The notes under the pieces were generated by a model. It was not told where the DNA came from, did not search any database, and worked only from the letters and a program-made list of their open reading frames with translations. The translations under genes and the position numbers were made by a program. Source: a virus. From it: 64,000 bases of DNA. The stretch is taken from the IMG/VR virus record IMGVR_UViG_3300027801_000011, positions 1 to 64,000 of that record; one strand, written 5' to 3'. This document shows positions 23,434 through 30,067 of the stretch, piece by piece; within the stretch, counting starts at the first letter, position 1, and each line of letters opens with the position of its first letter.

Positions 23434-23757
23434 TTGCCTACCTATACATTTATTGACGATTCCATCAAAGATGGAGAAGAGTGGGATGACTTCATTTCCA
23501 TGTCTGAGAAAGAAATTTACCTCGCTGCAAACCCCAATATAAGACAGGTCATAAAACCTGTAGCTCTGGTTGGAGATCATATGATGGGCGTTGGCCCTAA
23601 GACTGATGGAGGTTTTCAAGAGAACATGCAACGTATCAGTGCCGCTCATCCAGGCAGCCCATTAGCAGACAAATTTGGCGGTAGCACTGAGACACATAAA
23701 AATATTAAACTACGATCAGCTCTAGACAAAATGAAAAAGAAAAAAGGAATTACATAA
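23434..23757 (+). CDS. FmdB-like protein lacking the zinc cysteines
   Basis: A 107-residue protein whose start (PTYTFIDDSIKDGEEWDDFISMSEKE, then ANPNIRQVIKPVAL) follows the FmdB/zinc-ribbon regulator pattern, but the metal cysteines are absent. Start is TTG 23434 with GGAG 6 bases upstream. Phage members of this kind are common in marine T4-like genomes; role unknown. The stop overlaps the PhoH start. Confidence 0.6.
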   Translation: MPTYTFIDDSIKDGEEWDDFISMSEKEIYLAANPNIRQVIKPVALVGDHMMGVGPKTDGGFQENMQRISAAHPGSPLADKFGGSTETHKNIKLRSALDKMKKKKGIT

Positions 23758-24467
23758 TGGCATCTAAAAAGAATAAAGAAATTCAAATTGGTAGTCTGCT
23801 ACCCATTAAACCTTTAACAGAATCCCAAGGTACAGTATTTAAGACTTGGAAGAAAGGTTTGAATCAATTCCTTTTTGGGTGTGCTGGTACGGGTAAAACA
23901 TTTGCTCCGTTGTACTTGGCATTGAATGATGTACTTGATCTAAAGACACCTCAAGACAAGGTGATCTTGGTTCGATCTCTTATTCCCACACGTGAGATTG
24001 GTTTCTTGCCTGGCGATGAAGAGGACAAGGCCGCCCTGTATCAAGTACCGTATCAAAATATGGTACAGTTCATGTTTGAGCAACCTAACGAACAGGCATT
24101 TAATAATCTATATGATCGCCTCAAGGGACAGGGTTCTCTCTACTTCCTATCAACTTCTTTTCTAAGGGGGTTGACATTTGATAATGCAATCATTATAGTG
24201 GATGAATGTCAGAATATGAACTTTCATGAGCTAGACACAATCATTACCCGTGTAGGTAAAGATTCTAAAATTGTTTTCTGTGGTGACTTCGATCAGACTG
24301 ATCTACAGCGTACCAATGAACGTAATGGTCTACATGACTTCTTACGTATCCTTGAAGAGATGGAAGAGTTTAACTGTACTGAGTTTACAATTGGAGACAT
24401 TGTACGCTCGGGTTTTGTTCGTAGTTATCTTATCAACAAAACCAAACTAGGAATAGGGATGGAATAA
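23757..24467 (+). CDS. phoH: PhoH-like ATPase
   Basis: A 236-residue P-loop ATPase with Walker A GCAGTGKT at residues 41-48, Walker B IIIVDECQN and a downstream GDFDQTD sensor. PhoH is among the most frequent accessory genes of marine phages; an RNA helicase or RNase-linked role is suggested for relatives, but the phage role is unsettled. It is in an overlapping series with the lysozyme gene. Confidence 0.9.
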   Translation: MASKKNKEIQIGSLLPIKPLTESQGTVFKTWKKGLNQFLFGCAGTGKTFAPLYLALNDVLDLKTPQDKVILVRSLIPTREIGFLPGDEEDKAALYQVPYQNMVQFMFEQPNEQAFNNLYDRLKGQGSLYFLSTSFLRGLTFDNAIIIVDECQNMNFHELDTIITRVGKDSKIVFCGDFDQTDLQRTNERNGLHDFLRILEEMEEFNCTEFTIGDIVRSGFVRSYLINKTKLGIGME

Positions 24468-24907
24468 TGGACTTAGAAAAGTTACAAAAGCAACTAGAAA
24501 TTGACGAGGGCGTTAAATATGAAATTTATAATGATCATCTTGGGTACGCTACTTTTGGTGTTGGCCATCTCGTATTGGAATCCGACATGGAACATGGACT
24601 CCCAACAGGTACGGGGGTTTCAGAAGATAGAGTTAATGAGGCCTTCAGATCGGATTGCGAAAGTGTCTTGTCTGACTGCAACATCCTTTACGAAGACTTT
24701 GAAGATTTGCCAGAAGAAGTTAAACAAATAGTGGCAAATATGATGTTCAATATGGGGCGTCCTCGCTTATCCAAATTTAAGGGTATGAAACGTGGTGTAG
24801 ATGCCCAAGATTGGAACGCAGCTGCTGATGAGATGGTAGATAGCGGTTGGTATAAACAAGTAACTAATCGAGCAGATCGACTAGTGGATAGAATGAGGAA
24901 CGTATGA
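24467..24907 (+). CDS. e: T4-type lysozyme (gp e-like)
   Basis: A 146-residue muramidase with the T4 lysozyme catalytic triad at matching spacing: E14, D23 and T29 (E11, D20, T26 in T4), in EIDEGVKYEIYNDHLGYATF. The C-terminal helices and MMFNMGRPRLSKF fit the family, and the length is slightly short of T4 (164). No signal peptide, so it would need a holin. It may also replace the lysozyme domain missing from the gp5 protein at 55526. Confidence 0.9.
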   Translation: MDLEKLQKQLEIDEGVKYEIYNDHLGYATFGVGHLVLESDMEHGLPTGTGVSEDRVNEAFRSDCESVLSDCNILYEDFEDLPEEVKQIVANMMFNMGRPRLSKFKGMKRGVDAQDWNAAADEMVDSGWYKQVTNRADRLVDRMRNV

Positions 24908-25095
24908 GTGAAAATGTAACACATCGTGTCAGTGACAAAGTTTGGGATTATGATGCAATTGATGCCCAGCGTAATGAAGAATGGGGTGGCATCCATAAAC
25001 TCGTAACAGATCATGCCGTAGAGAAGCGTGTAACAGCACAAGAGATTGCTAAACGAAACTCTATATTTTACAACCATAAAGAGATTAATAAATAA
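24904..25095 (+). CDS. Small phage protein, unknown
   Basis: A 63-residue hydrophilic protein overlapping the lysozyme stop and the next ATG. Its C-terminal half looks helical and basic. No family recognised. Confidence 0.55.
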   Translation: MSENVTHRVSDKVWDYDAIDAQRNEEWGGIHKLVTDHAVEKRVTAQEIAKRNSIFYNHKEINK

Positions 25096-25823
25096 TGTTC
25101 AACCATTTAAACGTGGAGTTGCCTCCTATAAGTGCAACAACAACAGACGGTGTACGCCTTTATGAGACACCAGAGGGTAACAAGTACCCATCAATCACAA
25201 CCATTTTACAAGTTCGTAATAAGTCTGGACTTGATCAATGGCGTAAACGTGTGGGCGAAAAGACTGCTAACTACATTGCTGGTAAAGCAGCCGCTCGTGG
25301 TACTAAGGTACATCACATGTGTGAGGACTATCTAAACAATATGGAATCTAATTTTCCCAAAGATTGGGAGAAGCATAAGAAGGATTTCCTGCCTTTTTGT
25401 TTGTTTGGTCAATTAAAAACCGTTATTCAGAATATAGATAACATACATGCACAAGAAGCAGGCCTCTATTCTGATAAATACAAGGTAGCAGGAAGGGTTG
25501 ACTGTATCGCAGAGTACAATGGAGTGCTGTCGATTATAGACTTCAAGACTTCAACCAAAGAACGCAATGATGAATGGAATGAAAACTATTATATTCAATG
25601 TTCGGCTTATGCAGAGATGTATGAAGAAAGAACTGGTACAGAGATAGAACAAATTGTTATTCTATGTGTAACCGAAGACGGCACTGTACAAGAGTTTGTA
25701 AAAGAGAAGTATGATTACCTCGATTCATTGGTAGAAACCGCTACCATATGGAGAGAACAAAATGAAACACCTAATAGCAATATGGGCGGTGTTTCTGTTA
25801 ATGGGTTGTCAGACCAACAATAA
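25095..25823 (+). CDS. RecB-like PD-(D/E)xK exonuclease
   Basis: A 242-residue nuclease of the RecB/MGME1-like type. Motifs: YPSITTIL and GTKVHHMCEDYL at the N-terminal side, then GRVDCIAEYNG and SIIDFKTS (the D...DxK core) around residues 133-153, and IQCSAYAEMYEE. Likely roles are host DNA breakdown or recombination. It overlaps the following lipoprotein gene by 62 bases in another frame. Confidence 0.78.
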   Translation: MFNHLNVELPPISATTTDGVRLYETPEGNKYPSITTILQVRNKSGLDQWRKRVGEKTANYIAGKAAARGTKVHHMCEDYLNNMESNFPKDWEKHKKDFLPFCLFGQLKTVIQNIDNIHAQEAGLYSDKYKVAGRVDCIAEYNGVLSIIDFKTSTKERNDEWNENYYIQCSAYAEMYEERTGTEIEQIVILCVTEDGTVQEFVKEKYDYLDSLVETATIWREQNETPNSNMGGVSVNGLSDQQ

Positions 25824-26232
25824 TATTCCCAAAGACAGCATATCGTCTACACCAATAGTAGAAGCAGATGAAGAGCTGGCAGAAGAATCTCAAAAAACGC
25901 CAGAAGAACCAAAAGTGGAAGGTCAACTAAACCAACCTCAAGTTGGTGCCTTTGTGGTACACAGACCAACTCTATGCGGGGATGCTGTCTCAATAATGAC
26001 GGGAATTGATAAGAATTCTAAAGAAGAACCTGTTGCTTTTTGGACTGATGCTCAATATGGACATAAGGTTATGATGCTTCGTAATGATGAGACTAAGACT
26101 GTTAGTATGATTGAATGGCCTAGGCCTGAGATTGCTTGTTTTATATCAGTTGGTACTGATTCTATGATGAAACCAGCTGAAGATGTTGGACAGAAAGTAG
26201 TTTATAAAAGGGACTTGACATTTGCACCTTGA
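25762..26232 (+). CDS. Lipoprotein, unknown
   Basis: A 156-residue protein with signal peptide and lipobox LLMGC (Cys16), an acidic Pro/Glu linker and a globular domain with two further Cys. The start lies inside the nuclease gene, and the last codons contain the -35 of the tmRNA promoter. No family recognised. Confidence 0.6.
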   Translation: MKHLIAIWAVFLLMGCQTNNNIPKDSISSTPIVEADEELAEESQKTPEEPKVEGQLNQPQVGAFVVHRPTLCGDAVSIMTGIDKNSKEEPVAFWTDAQYGHKVMMLRNDETKTVSMIEWPRPEIACFISVGTDSMMKPAEDVGQKVVYKRDLTFAP

Positions 26233-26243
26233 TATGGTATAAA
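26215..26243 (+). promoter_or_regulatory. Promoter for split tmRNA transcript
   Basis: TTGACA 26215-26220, 17 bases, TATAAA 26238-26243. The -10 also reads TATAAATA, so late activation is conceivable. Initiation near 26250 would place both tmRNA pieces and the two mini-ORFs on one precursor. Confidence 0.75.
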
Positions 26244-26263
26244 TAGTATACAATTTGATGATA

Positions 26264-26313
26264 CGAATTGAAAGCTGAACTGGACGAGGGGGCAGTACCC
26301 TCCGCCTCCACCA
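26264..26313 (+). ncRNA. ssrA: tmRNA acceptor piece (3' half, permuted)
   Basis: Ends in a tRNA-like acceptor strand CGCCTCC (26303-26309), discriminator A and encoded CCA (26311-26313). The strand pairs with GGGGGCG at 26473-26479 of the coding piece over 7 bp with one G-U. Directly 5' is a T-arm: stem GAGGG/CCCTC with the 7-base loop GGCAGTA, which is unlike the normal T-loop but fits my memory of alphaproteobacterial split tmRNAs. Lying upstream of the coding piece is the signature of a circular permutation. The exact 5' end is not determinable. Confidence 0.85.
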
Positions 26314-26326
26314 AAAGGAGACTAGA

Positions 26327-26383
26327 ATGCTAGAGATATTGTTAGGGGATTCTGATGAAGACCCCCTTAGTACGAGAGGTTAG
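26327..26383 (+). CDS. 18-codon mini-ORF between the tmRNA pieces
   Basis: An acidic 18-residue peptide with a strong ribosome site (AAGGAGA, 6 bases before the ATG), beginning 14 bases after the acceptor CCA. It overlaps the next ORF in another frame and may be a translational leader for it. Expression is unproven. Confidence 0.4.
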   Translation: MLEILLGDSDEDPLSTRG

Positions 26384-26471
26384 TAAGTGGATGTTTAAAG
26401 CATATATCGTTTGGAGTATATGTGCTGACATTACCCTACTAGCGGGTTTAATATACCTAGTCTTTTTTTGA
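26355..26471 (+). CDS. 38-residue membrane protein in tmRNA intervening segment
   Basis: A 38-residue peptide with a basic N-terminus and one membrane helix (residues 15-37). AGGGGA lies 5 bases before the ATG. It has the look of a small conserved protein of marine T4-like phages. Its stop ends one base before the mature 5' end of the tmRNA coding piece, so RNase processing of the tmRNA would cut this message out of the precursor. Confidence 0.6.
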   Translation: MKTPLVREVSKWMFKAYIVWSICADITLLAGLIYLVFF

Positions 26472-26472
26472 T

Positions 26473-26641
26473 GGGGGCGAAATAGGATCGACAGGCAGAG
26501 ATAGATGAGTGGAGAATTGTCGGATGACTCCGTTATTGGTCAAATTAGTAAATGCAAACGATAATATTGCATATGAGGATTTCGCACTAGCTGCGTAATC
26601 TGTCGGGGTTCGGGGAGTAACCTAGCAACAGAATACTCCCC
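26473..26641 (+). ncRNA. ssrA: tmRNA coding piece (5' half with tag frame)
   Basis: Starts with GGGGGCGAAATAGGATCGAC, matching the conserved 5' end and D-like loop of tmRNA. The tag frame begins at the resume codon GCA (26554) and reads ANDNIAYEDFALAA before TAA at 26596-26598, a textbook degradation tag. CGACAG (26489-26494) can pair with CTGTCG (26600-26605), and GGGGAGTA/TACTCCCC (26612-26619 / 26634-26641) forms a terminal hairpin. The piece rescues stalled ribosomes with SmpB, which is not in the window. The 3' end is placed at the hairpin. Confidence 0.88.
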
Positions 26642-26660
26642 ACTTTATTCGTAAAGGGGG

Positions 26661-26689
26661 TTGACATATACATAAGACTATGTTATACT
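26661..26689 (+). promoter_or_regulatory. Sigma-70-like early promoter
   Basis: TTGACA 26661-26666, 17 bases, TATACT 26684-26689, a near-perfect match. It starts the transcript of the HTH gene at 26805, so the tmRNA and the following genes are separately expressed. Confidence 0.8.
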
Positions 26690-26710
26690 CTGTACATAAT
26701 AAGAATTCGG

Positions 26711-26781
26711 GTGAAAGCTCGATGAGTTTGGAAGTTCTCTTGTAAAAACTTCACAATAAAAGTTGATGCTTTTTTCAACTT
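26711..26781 (+). promoter_or_regulatory. Possible attenuator leader with seven-codon ORF
   Basis: The leader of 26805 holds a 7-codon ORF (ATG 26722, MSLEVLL) and mutually exclusive pairings: GTGAA 26711-26715 with TTCAC 26750-26754, or GAAGT 26731-26735 with ACTTC 26748-26752. A 7-bp hairpin AAGTTGA/TCAACTT (26760-26766 / 26775-26781) with a T-rich loop follows. The layout could be an attenuator; nothing more can be said. Confidence 0.35.
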
Positions 26782-26804
26782 ATTTGTCATGTAAAGGATA
26801 TTTT

Positions 26805-27059
26805 ATGACTATTACTACCCAGGCCGCTAAGGTCGAAGCCGCACTCGTAAATGGTGCATCACTAACCGCTAAACAGATTACATCACGTTATGGTGTTAAG
26901 AACGTCCGTTCGGTAATCAGCAAACTTCGTTCTGAAGGTCTTACGATCTATCTGAATAAGCGTGTGTCCACCTTTGATGGCCTATCGTATATGAAGTACA
27001 TGATTGGTACTCCTACACGAGCAGTAGTTGCAGCCGGTTACAAGGCGCTACGTGCTTAA
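26805..27059 (+). CDS. HTH DNA-binding protein
   Basis: An 84-residue basic protein with a helix-turn-helix/winged-helix core: SLTAKQITSRYGVKNVRSVISKLRSEGLTIYLNKR, the last part being the wing. Small proteins of this type are common and often multi-copy in cyanophages; probably a transcription regulator. It has its own strong promoter and ribosome site (AAAGGATA), and the downstream leader contains repeats that could be its operator. Confidence 0.7.
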   Translation: MTITTQAAKVEAALVNGASLTAKQITSRYGVKNVRSVISKLRSEGLTIYLNKRVSTFDGLSYMKYMIGTPTRAVVAAGYKALRA

Positions 27060-27077
27060 AACGTAATACCTTGTTGA

Positions 27078-27110
27078 CCGATAGACAGGTCATTAATTAG
27101 TGTCTATCGG
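27078..27110 (+). terminator. Stable hairpin after HTH gene
   Basis: CCGATAGACA (27078-27087) pairs perfectly with TGTCTATCGG (27101-27110) around a 13-base loop. There is no T tract, so it may protect the 3' end or be a regulatory element rather than a classical terminator. Confidence 0.5.
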
Positions 27111-27113
27111 GTA

Positions 27114-27148
27114 ATGCCGTAATACATTCGGGTCATGCCGTAATACAT
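27114..27148 (+). repeat. 14-bp direct repeat upstream of gp33
   Basis: ATGCCGTAATACAT occurs exactly at 27114-27127 and 27135-27148, centre spacing 21 bp (two helical turns), a typical operator geometry. A related CGTAATACC lies at 27062-27070. Confidence 0.6.
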
Positions 27149-27152
27149 GCGA

Positions 27153-27187
27153 GTGGGGTCTATGGTTAACCCCACACTTTATTATTT
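27153..27187 (+). terminator. Terminator/attenuator hairpin before gp33
   Basis: GTGGGGT (27153-27159) pairs with ACCCCAC (27169-27175), followed by a T-rich ACTTTATTATTTT. It lies just before the gp33 ribosome site, so read-through could set the level of late coactivator. Confidence 0.55.
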
Positions 27188-27203
27188 TAATTGGAGAAGA
27201 CTA

Positions 27204-27422
27204 TTGTCATTGAACACACCGAAAACTTTCGCTATCAAGATAGAAGAAGTTGTTAAAGAAAAAAAGATATCACATATGGATGCTGTCCTGTGGTATTGTG
27301 AGGATCAAGCAATTGAACCAGATTCGGTTAAGAGTTTAATCTCCAAAGCGTTGAAGGAAAAGATCGAAGCTAATGCTAGAGATTTGAATTTCCTTCCCCG
27401 CCAGGCACAATTGCCAATATAG
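27204..27422 (+). CDS. 33: Late transcription coactivator (T4 gp33-like)
   Basis: A 72-residue helical protein. The pattern IEEVVKEKKISHMDAVLWYCEDQAIEPDSVKSLIS aligns by eye with the core of T4 gp33, which links the sliding clamp to RNA polymerase at late promoters. TATAAATA late boxes elsewhere in the window fit its presence. Start is TTG 27204 with GGAGA 6 bases upstream; the upstream frame is only leader sequence. The weak start and the upstream hairpins suggest tight control. Confidence 0.72.
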   Translation: MSLNTPKTFAIKIEEVVKEKKISHMDAVLWYCEDQAIEPDSVKSLISKALKEKIEANARDLNFLPRQAQLPI

Positions 27423-27434
27423 CTAGGAGCTACT

Positions 27435-27644
27435 ATGTTTATTCTACTTGCAATCATTCCACTTATATTTGTAACCGCCAATGATGAGGCGCTAGACAAG
27501 TTCGCAGAAGAACGTGCTTTAGGTGCAGAATGGCACTACGTAGGTAAACAACCAGTAGACCCAGATGCTAAATCTATACCCCTACAAGTAGAGGGTGAAG
27601 AACCTTATATTTTATATAAGTTGAAAATGCCAGATGCAAAATAG
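27435..27644 (+). CDS. Small exported or membrane-anchored protein
   Basis: A 69-residue protein with a hydrophobic N-terminus that could be a signal peptide (cleavage near VTA-ND) and a charged mature part. Ribosome site TAGGAG. It overlaps the next gene by 11 bases. No family recognised. Confidence 0.55.
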   Translation: MFILLAIIPLIFVTANDEALDKFAEERALGAEWHYVGKQPVDPDAKSIPLQVEGEEPYILYKLKMPDAK

Positions 27645-27825
27645 TCTATTACAGGCTATTATAGTATTATTACCAACGTACATTGTCGCCTATTTTACAG
27701 ACAAGATGATATACGTTATTCCTATGTTGGCTGCATGTTCGTTTATTGCAGCCAGTTTATCTCCTGCTAGTGTGAGAAGTAGAGTTGAAGAAGATGGCTA
27801 CCGAAAAGACGATGGAACCGATTGA
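27634..27825 (+). CDS. Small membrane protein, unknown
   Basis: A 63-residue protein with two hydrophobic segments (about 5-22 and 26-45) and a charged C-terminal tail. Starts within the previous gene and overlaps the gp59 gene. Function unknown. Confidence 0.5.
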   Translation: MQNSLLQAIIVLLPTYIVAYFTDKMIYVIPMLAACSFIAASLSPASVRSRVEEDGYRKDDGTD

Positions 27826-28396
27826 CGTTTATTTGATGTATTGTGCATTGAAGGCTCATTTCGGCAAGGGTGATTACGACTACATCACCTATAAAGGTAA
27901 GACAAAGATCAAGAGAGAATCGTTCTATAAACGTAAAGATAGAGGTTTCTTCGCTCGTATATCTAAGAAGTATTCAAATCCACAGGATTACTTTATAGCA
28001 AATTTCATCAAGGACAGAAGTGGCTATGTTGCTAACTTCACTGATGAACATTATCAATCGTGGAAATTAAAGAGACAAGGTTTCTTTGAAGAATTTTTAG
28101 TTGAACTACAACCCCTAATCAATGCCCCACCGTTTGACAATCTTTTTAAAGTTGAGGATGGCACTCATCCTAAGCTCTTGAAAGAATTTCTTGGTGGGCG
28201 TGTGTCTATAGAGACAGTAATTATATTAGATGAACTGGTTGGGTTCAGCGTAGAATGGGATCAAAAACTGAATGAGGATGTTATATGGCCTAACTTAAAA
28301 AAACTTATGAAAGATTACAAAAGGTTCTTGACAATTGATGTCAAGAGGTATAAACTAAAGCTATTGAAGTTGATAGAGGAGTCCAATCATGGATGA
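27794..28396 (+). CDS. 59: Helicase loader (T4 gp59-like)
   Basis: A 200-residue, basic, all-helical protein. The two-domain pattern fits T4 gp59: an N-terminal YLMYCALKAHFGKGDYDYITYKGK with YKRKDRGFFARISKKY, and a C-terminal half containing GRVSIETVIILDELVGF and WPNLKKLMKDYKRFL. gp59 brings the gp41 helicase onto gp32-coated forks; both partners are in the window. ATG 27794 is chosen; a TTG three codons earlier is possible. Length agrees with T4 (217). Confidence 0.82.
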   Translation: MATEKTMEPIDVYLMYCALKAHFGKGDYDYITYKGKTKIKRESFYKRKDRGFFARISKKYSNPQDYFIANFIKDRSGYVANFTDEHYQSWKLKRQGFFEEFLVELQPLINAPPFDNLFKVEDGTHPKLLKEFLGGRVSIETVIILDELVGFSVEWDQKLNEDVIWPNLKKLMKDYKRFLTIDVKRYKLKLLKLIEESNHG

Positions 28397-28619
28397 AAAA
28401 AATAAGGCCATTTTGGCCAAGACGGTCAGAGTCGAAGGGTTCTTTGAATCCAAGACTGCCGAACTTACAGCTCAAGTTTCGAAACTTGAGGGAGAGTGTG
28501 CTGAGTTGGTAGTTTCCAACAAAGAACTCTCAGAGCGTTGTGCTAAGTTAGCAACACGCCATCCTACGTGGCCGCAAGGTTATAAACCACGTAAGTATGT
28601 GAATAACGGAAGTCGATGA
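28389..28619 (+). CDS. Small coiled-coil protein
   Basis: A 76-residue protein with heptads over about residues 15-55 and a basic, Pro-containing tail. Its ATG lies inside the end of the gp59 gene and its stop overlaps the halogenase start. No family recognised. Confidence 0.5.
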   Translation: MDEKNKAILAKTVRVEGFFESKTAELTAQVSKLEGECAELVVSNKELSERCAKLATRHPTWPQGYKPRKYVNNGSR

Positions 28620-30067
28620 CAACTGTTGTTGTAGTCGGTGGTGGTACAGGAGGCGCACTAACGTGTGGCCTCCTTGCTACTAATGGTTATAATGTTATAT
28701 CTGTACGTAGTGTAGATATACCTATAATTGGTGTAGGTGAAAGTTCTACTCCACCACTCGTAGCCGCATTAAATCGTATGGGTATTGCCAAGGAGTTTGT
28801 TGAATCAAATAATTGTTGGCCAAAATACGGTGTTGTCTTTGAAGGTTGGGGTGATACTCCAATGGTTGGTGGATGGCCTGTTAACGGTAGACGTAATGAA
28901 TGTATTACCTACCTAGAGGGTTTAACGAGAGGCGAAGAGATAGGTCGTATCGGTAGTGAAGTCATAGATGGCAAGATGCCGTATATGGAAGAAGCTGATA
29001 GGTTCTATACTACTATAGCATTGCATATAGATTCTACTGATACATCTGAGTTTATATTTGATAAGTTTAAAGATAAGATACAAACTGTTTATGGTAATGT
29101 TGTTGATGTCCAAAAGGGCTCACAGGGTATTGACCATATACTAGTTGATAATACTGGCGCCAATGGCGGTGCCACAGTATTATCTGGAGATTACTTTATT
29201 GATGCCACGGGGTTCAGTAGAGTGTTGATTAAAGAGATGACTGATTCCTTTATCCCGTCAGAGATACCAACGAACTCTGCTGTGTTTGGTGAGATAAAGA
29301 GATTAGATAAGGCGCCAAACGAGGTTTTGTTTGGATGGAATAGTATGATGACTACCGCTAAGACAGCGACTGCTGGGTGGATGTGGAACATACCACTGAG
29401 AGATAGATACGGTTCTGGGTATGTTTATAGTTCTGATTTTCTTACAGAGGAAGAGGCAGAGAAAGAGTTTTATGATTATAGTGGTTGTGAGAAGTTTGGG
29501 CATATGCATTATACGCCTGGATGGATGGCTGACCCAGCAGTAGGTAACTGTTTCGCAGTAGGTATTGCCGCTGGATTTTTAGATGCTTTGGACTCTCCGT
29601 CTATTGGATTGACCGTACTACATATTATGAGTTTCATGAGGAATAAGGAAACGCCCCATAAACACAATAAGTACTGTTCTGGTGCATTTAATGAGTTAGA
29701 AGAATACCTCTTAATGCACTATAAAACCTGTAATAGAACTGAAGCATTTTGGAAGAGCTTCACTCACTTTACAGAAGAGGAAATGAAACTAAGATTTGTG
29801 ATGGCAATAAATTCTAAGGATTGGGATGATAGGTCTGTTAGTGGATTCACTAATAGTGCCACTGCTAGAATTATTACACACAGAATGAAAATCGATGAAG
29901 ACTATGCTAGTATGATATATGAGAATATACCTCAAGCAGAACGAGATCAAGCAAAGATTCAATGGATCATGGCTAGAGATCAATTCGTACCATTTTCATA
30001 CGAACTGTTTACACGGCACGTATTGGAATCAACTAACATCAAAGAAAGAGAAGGACAGTTTAGATGA
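28616..30067 (+). CDS. Tryptophan-halogenase-like flavoprotein
   Basis: A 483-residue FAD protein of the flavin-dependent halogenase group. The FAD-binding GGGTGGALTCGLLA is at the N-terminus, GVGESSTPP follows at about residue 40, and the halogenase motif WxWxIP appears as GWMWNIPL near residue 258. Such genes are frequent in marine T4-like phages. True halogenation needs a specific Lys and a flavin reductase, neither verified, so oxidation of another substrate is possible. Confidence 0.82.
   Translation: MTTVVVVGGGTGGALTCGLLATNGYNVISVRSVDIPIIGVGESSTPPLVAALNRMGIAKEFVESNNCWPKYGVVFEGWGDTPMVGGWPVNGRRNECITYLEGLTRGEEIGRIGSEVIDGKMPYMEEADRFYTTIALHIDSTDTSEFIFDKFKDKIQTVYGNVVDVQKGSQGIDHILVDNTGANGGATVLSGDYFIDATGFSRVLIKEMTDSFIPSEIPTNSAVFGEIKRLDKAPNEVLFGWNSMMTTAKTATAGWMWNIPLRDRYGSGYVYSSDFLTEEEAEKEFYDYSGCEKFGHMHYTPGWMADPAVGNCFAVGIAAGFLDALDSPSIGLTVLHIMSFMRNKETPHKHNKYCSGAFNELEEYLLMHYKTCNRTEAFWKSFTHFTEEEMKLRFVMAINSKDWDDRSVSGFTNSATARIITHRMKIDEDYASMIYENIPQAERDQAKIQWIMARDQFVPFSYELFTRHVLESTNIKEREGQFR

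Noticed and set aside
28328-28356. TTGACA-N17-TAAACT near the end of the gp59 gene
   Set aside because: Spacing fits but the -10 is poor and no leader or new operon follows; could be weakly active but is not supported enough to list.
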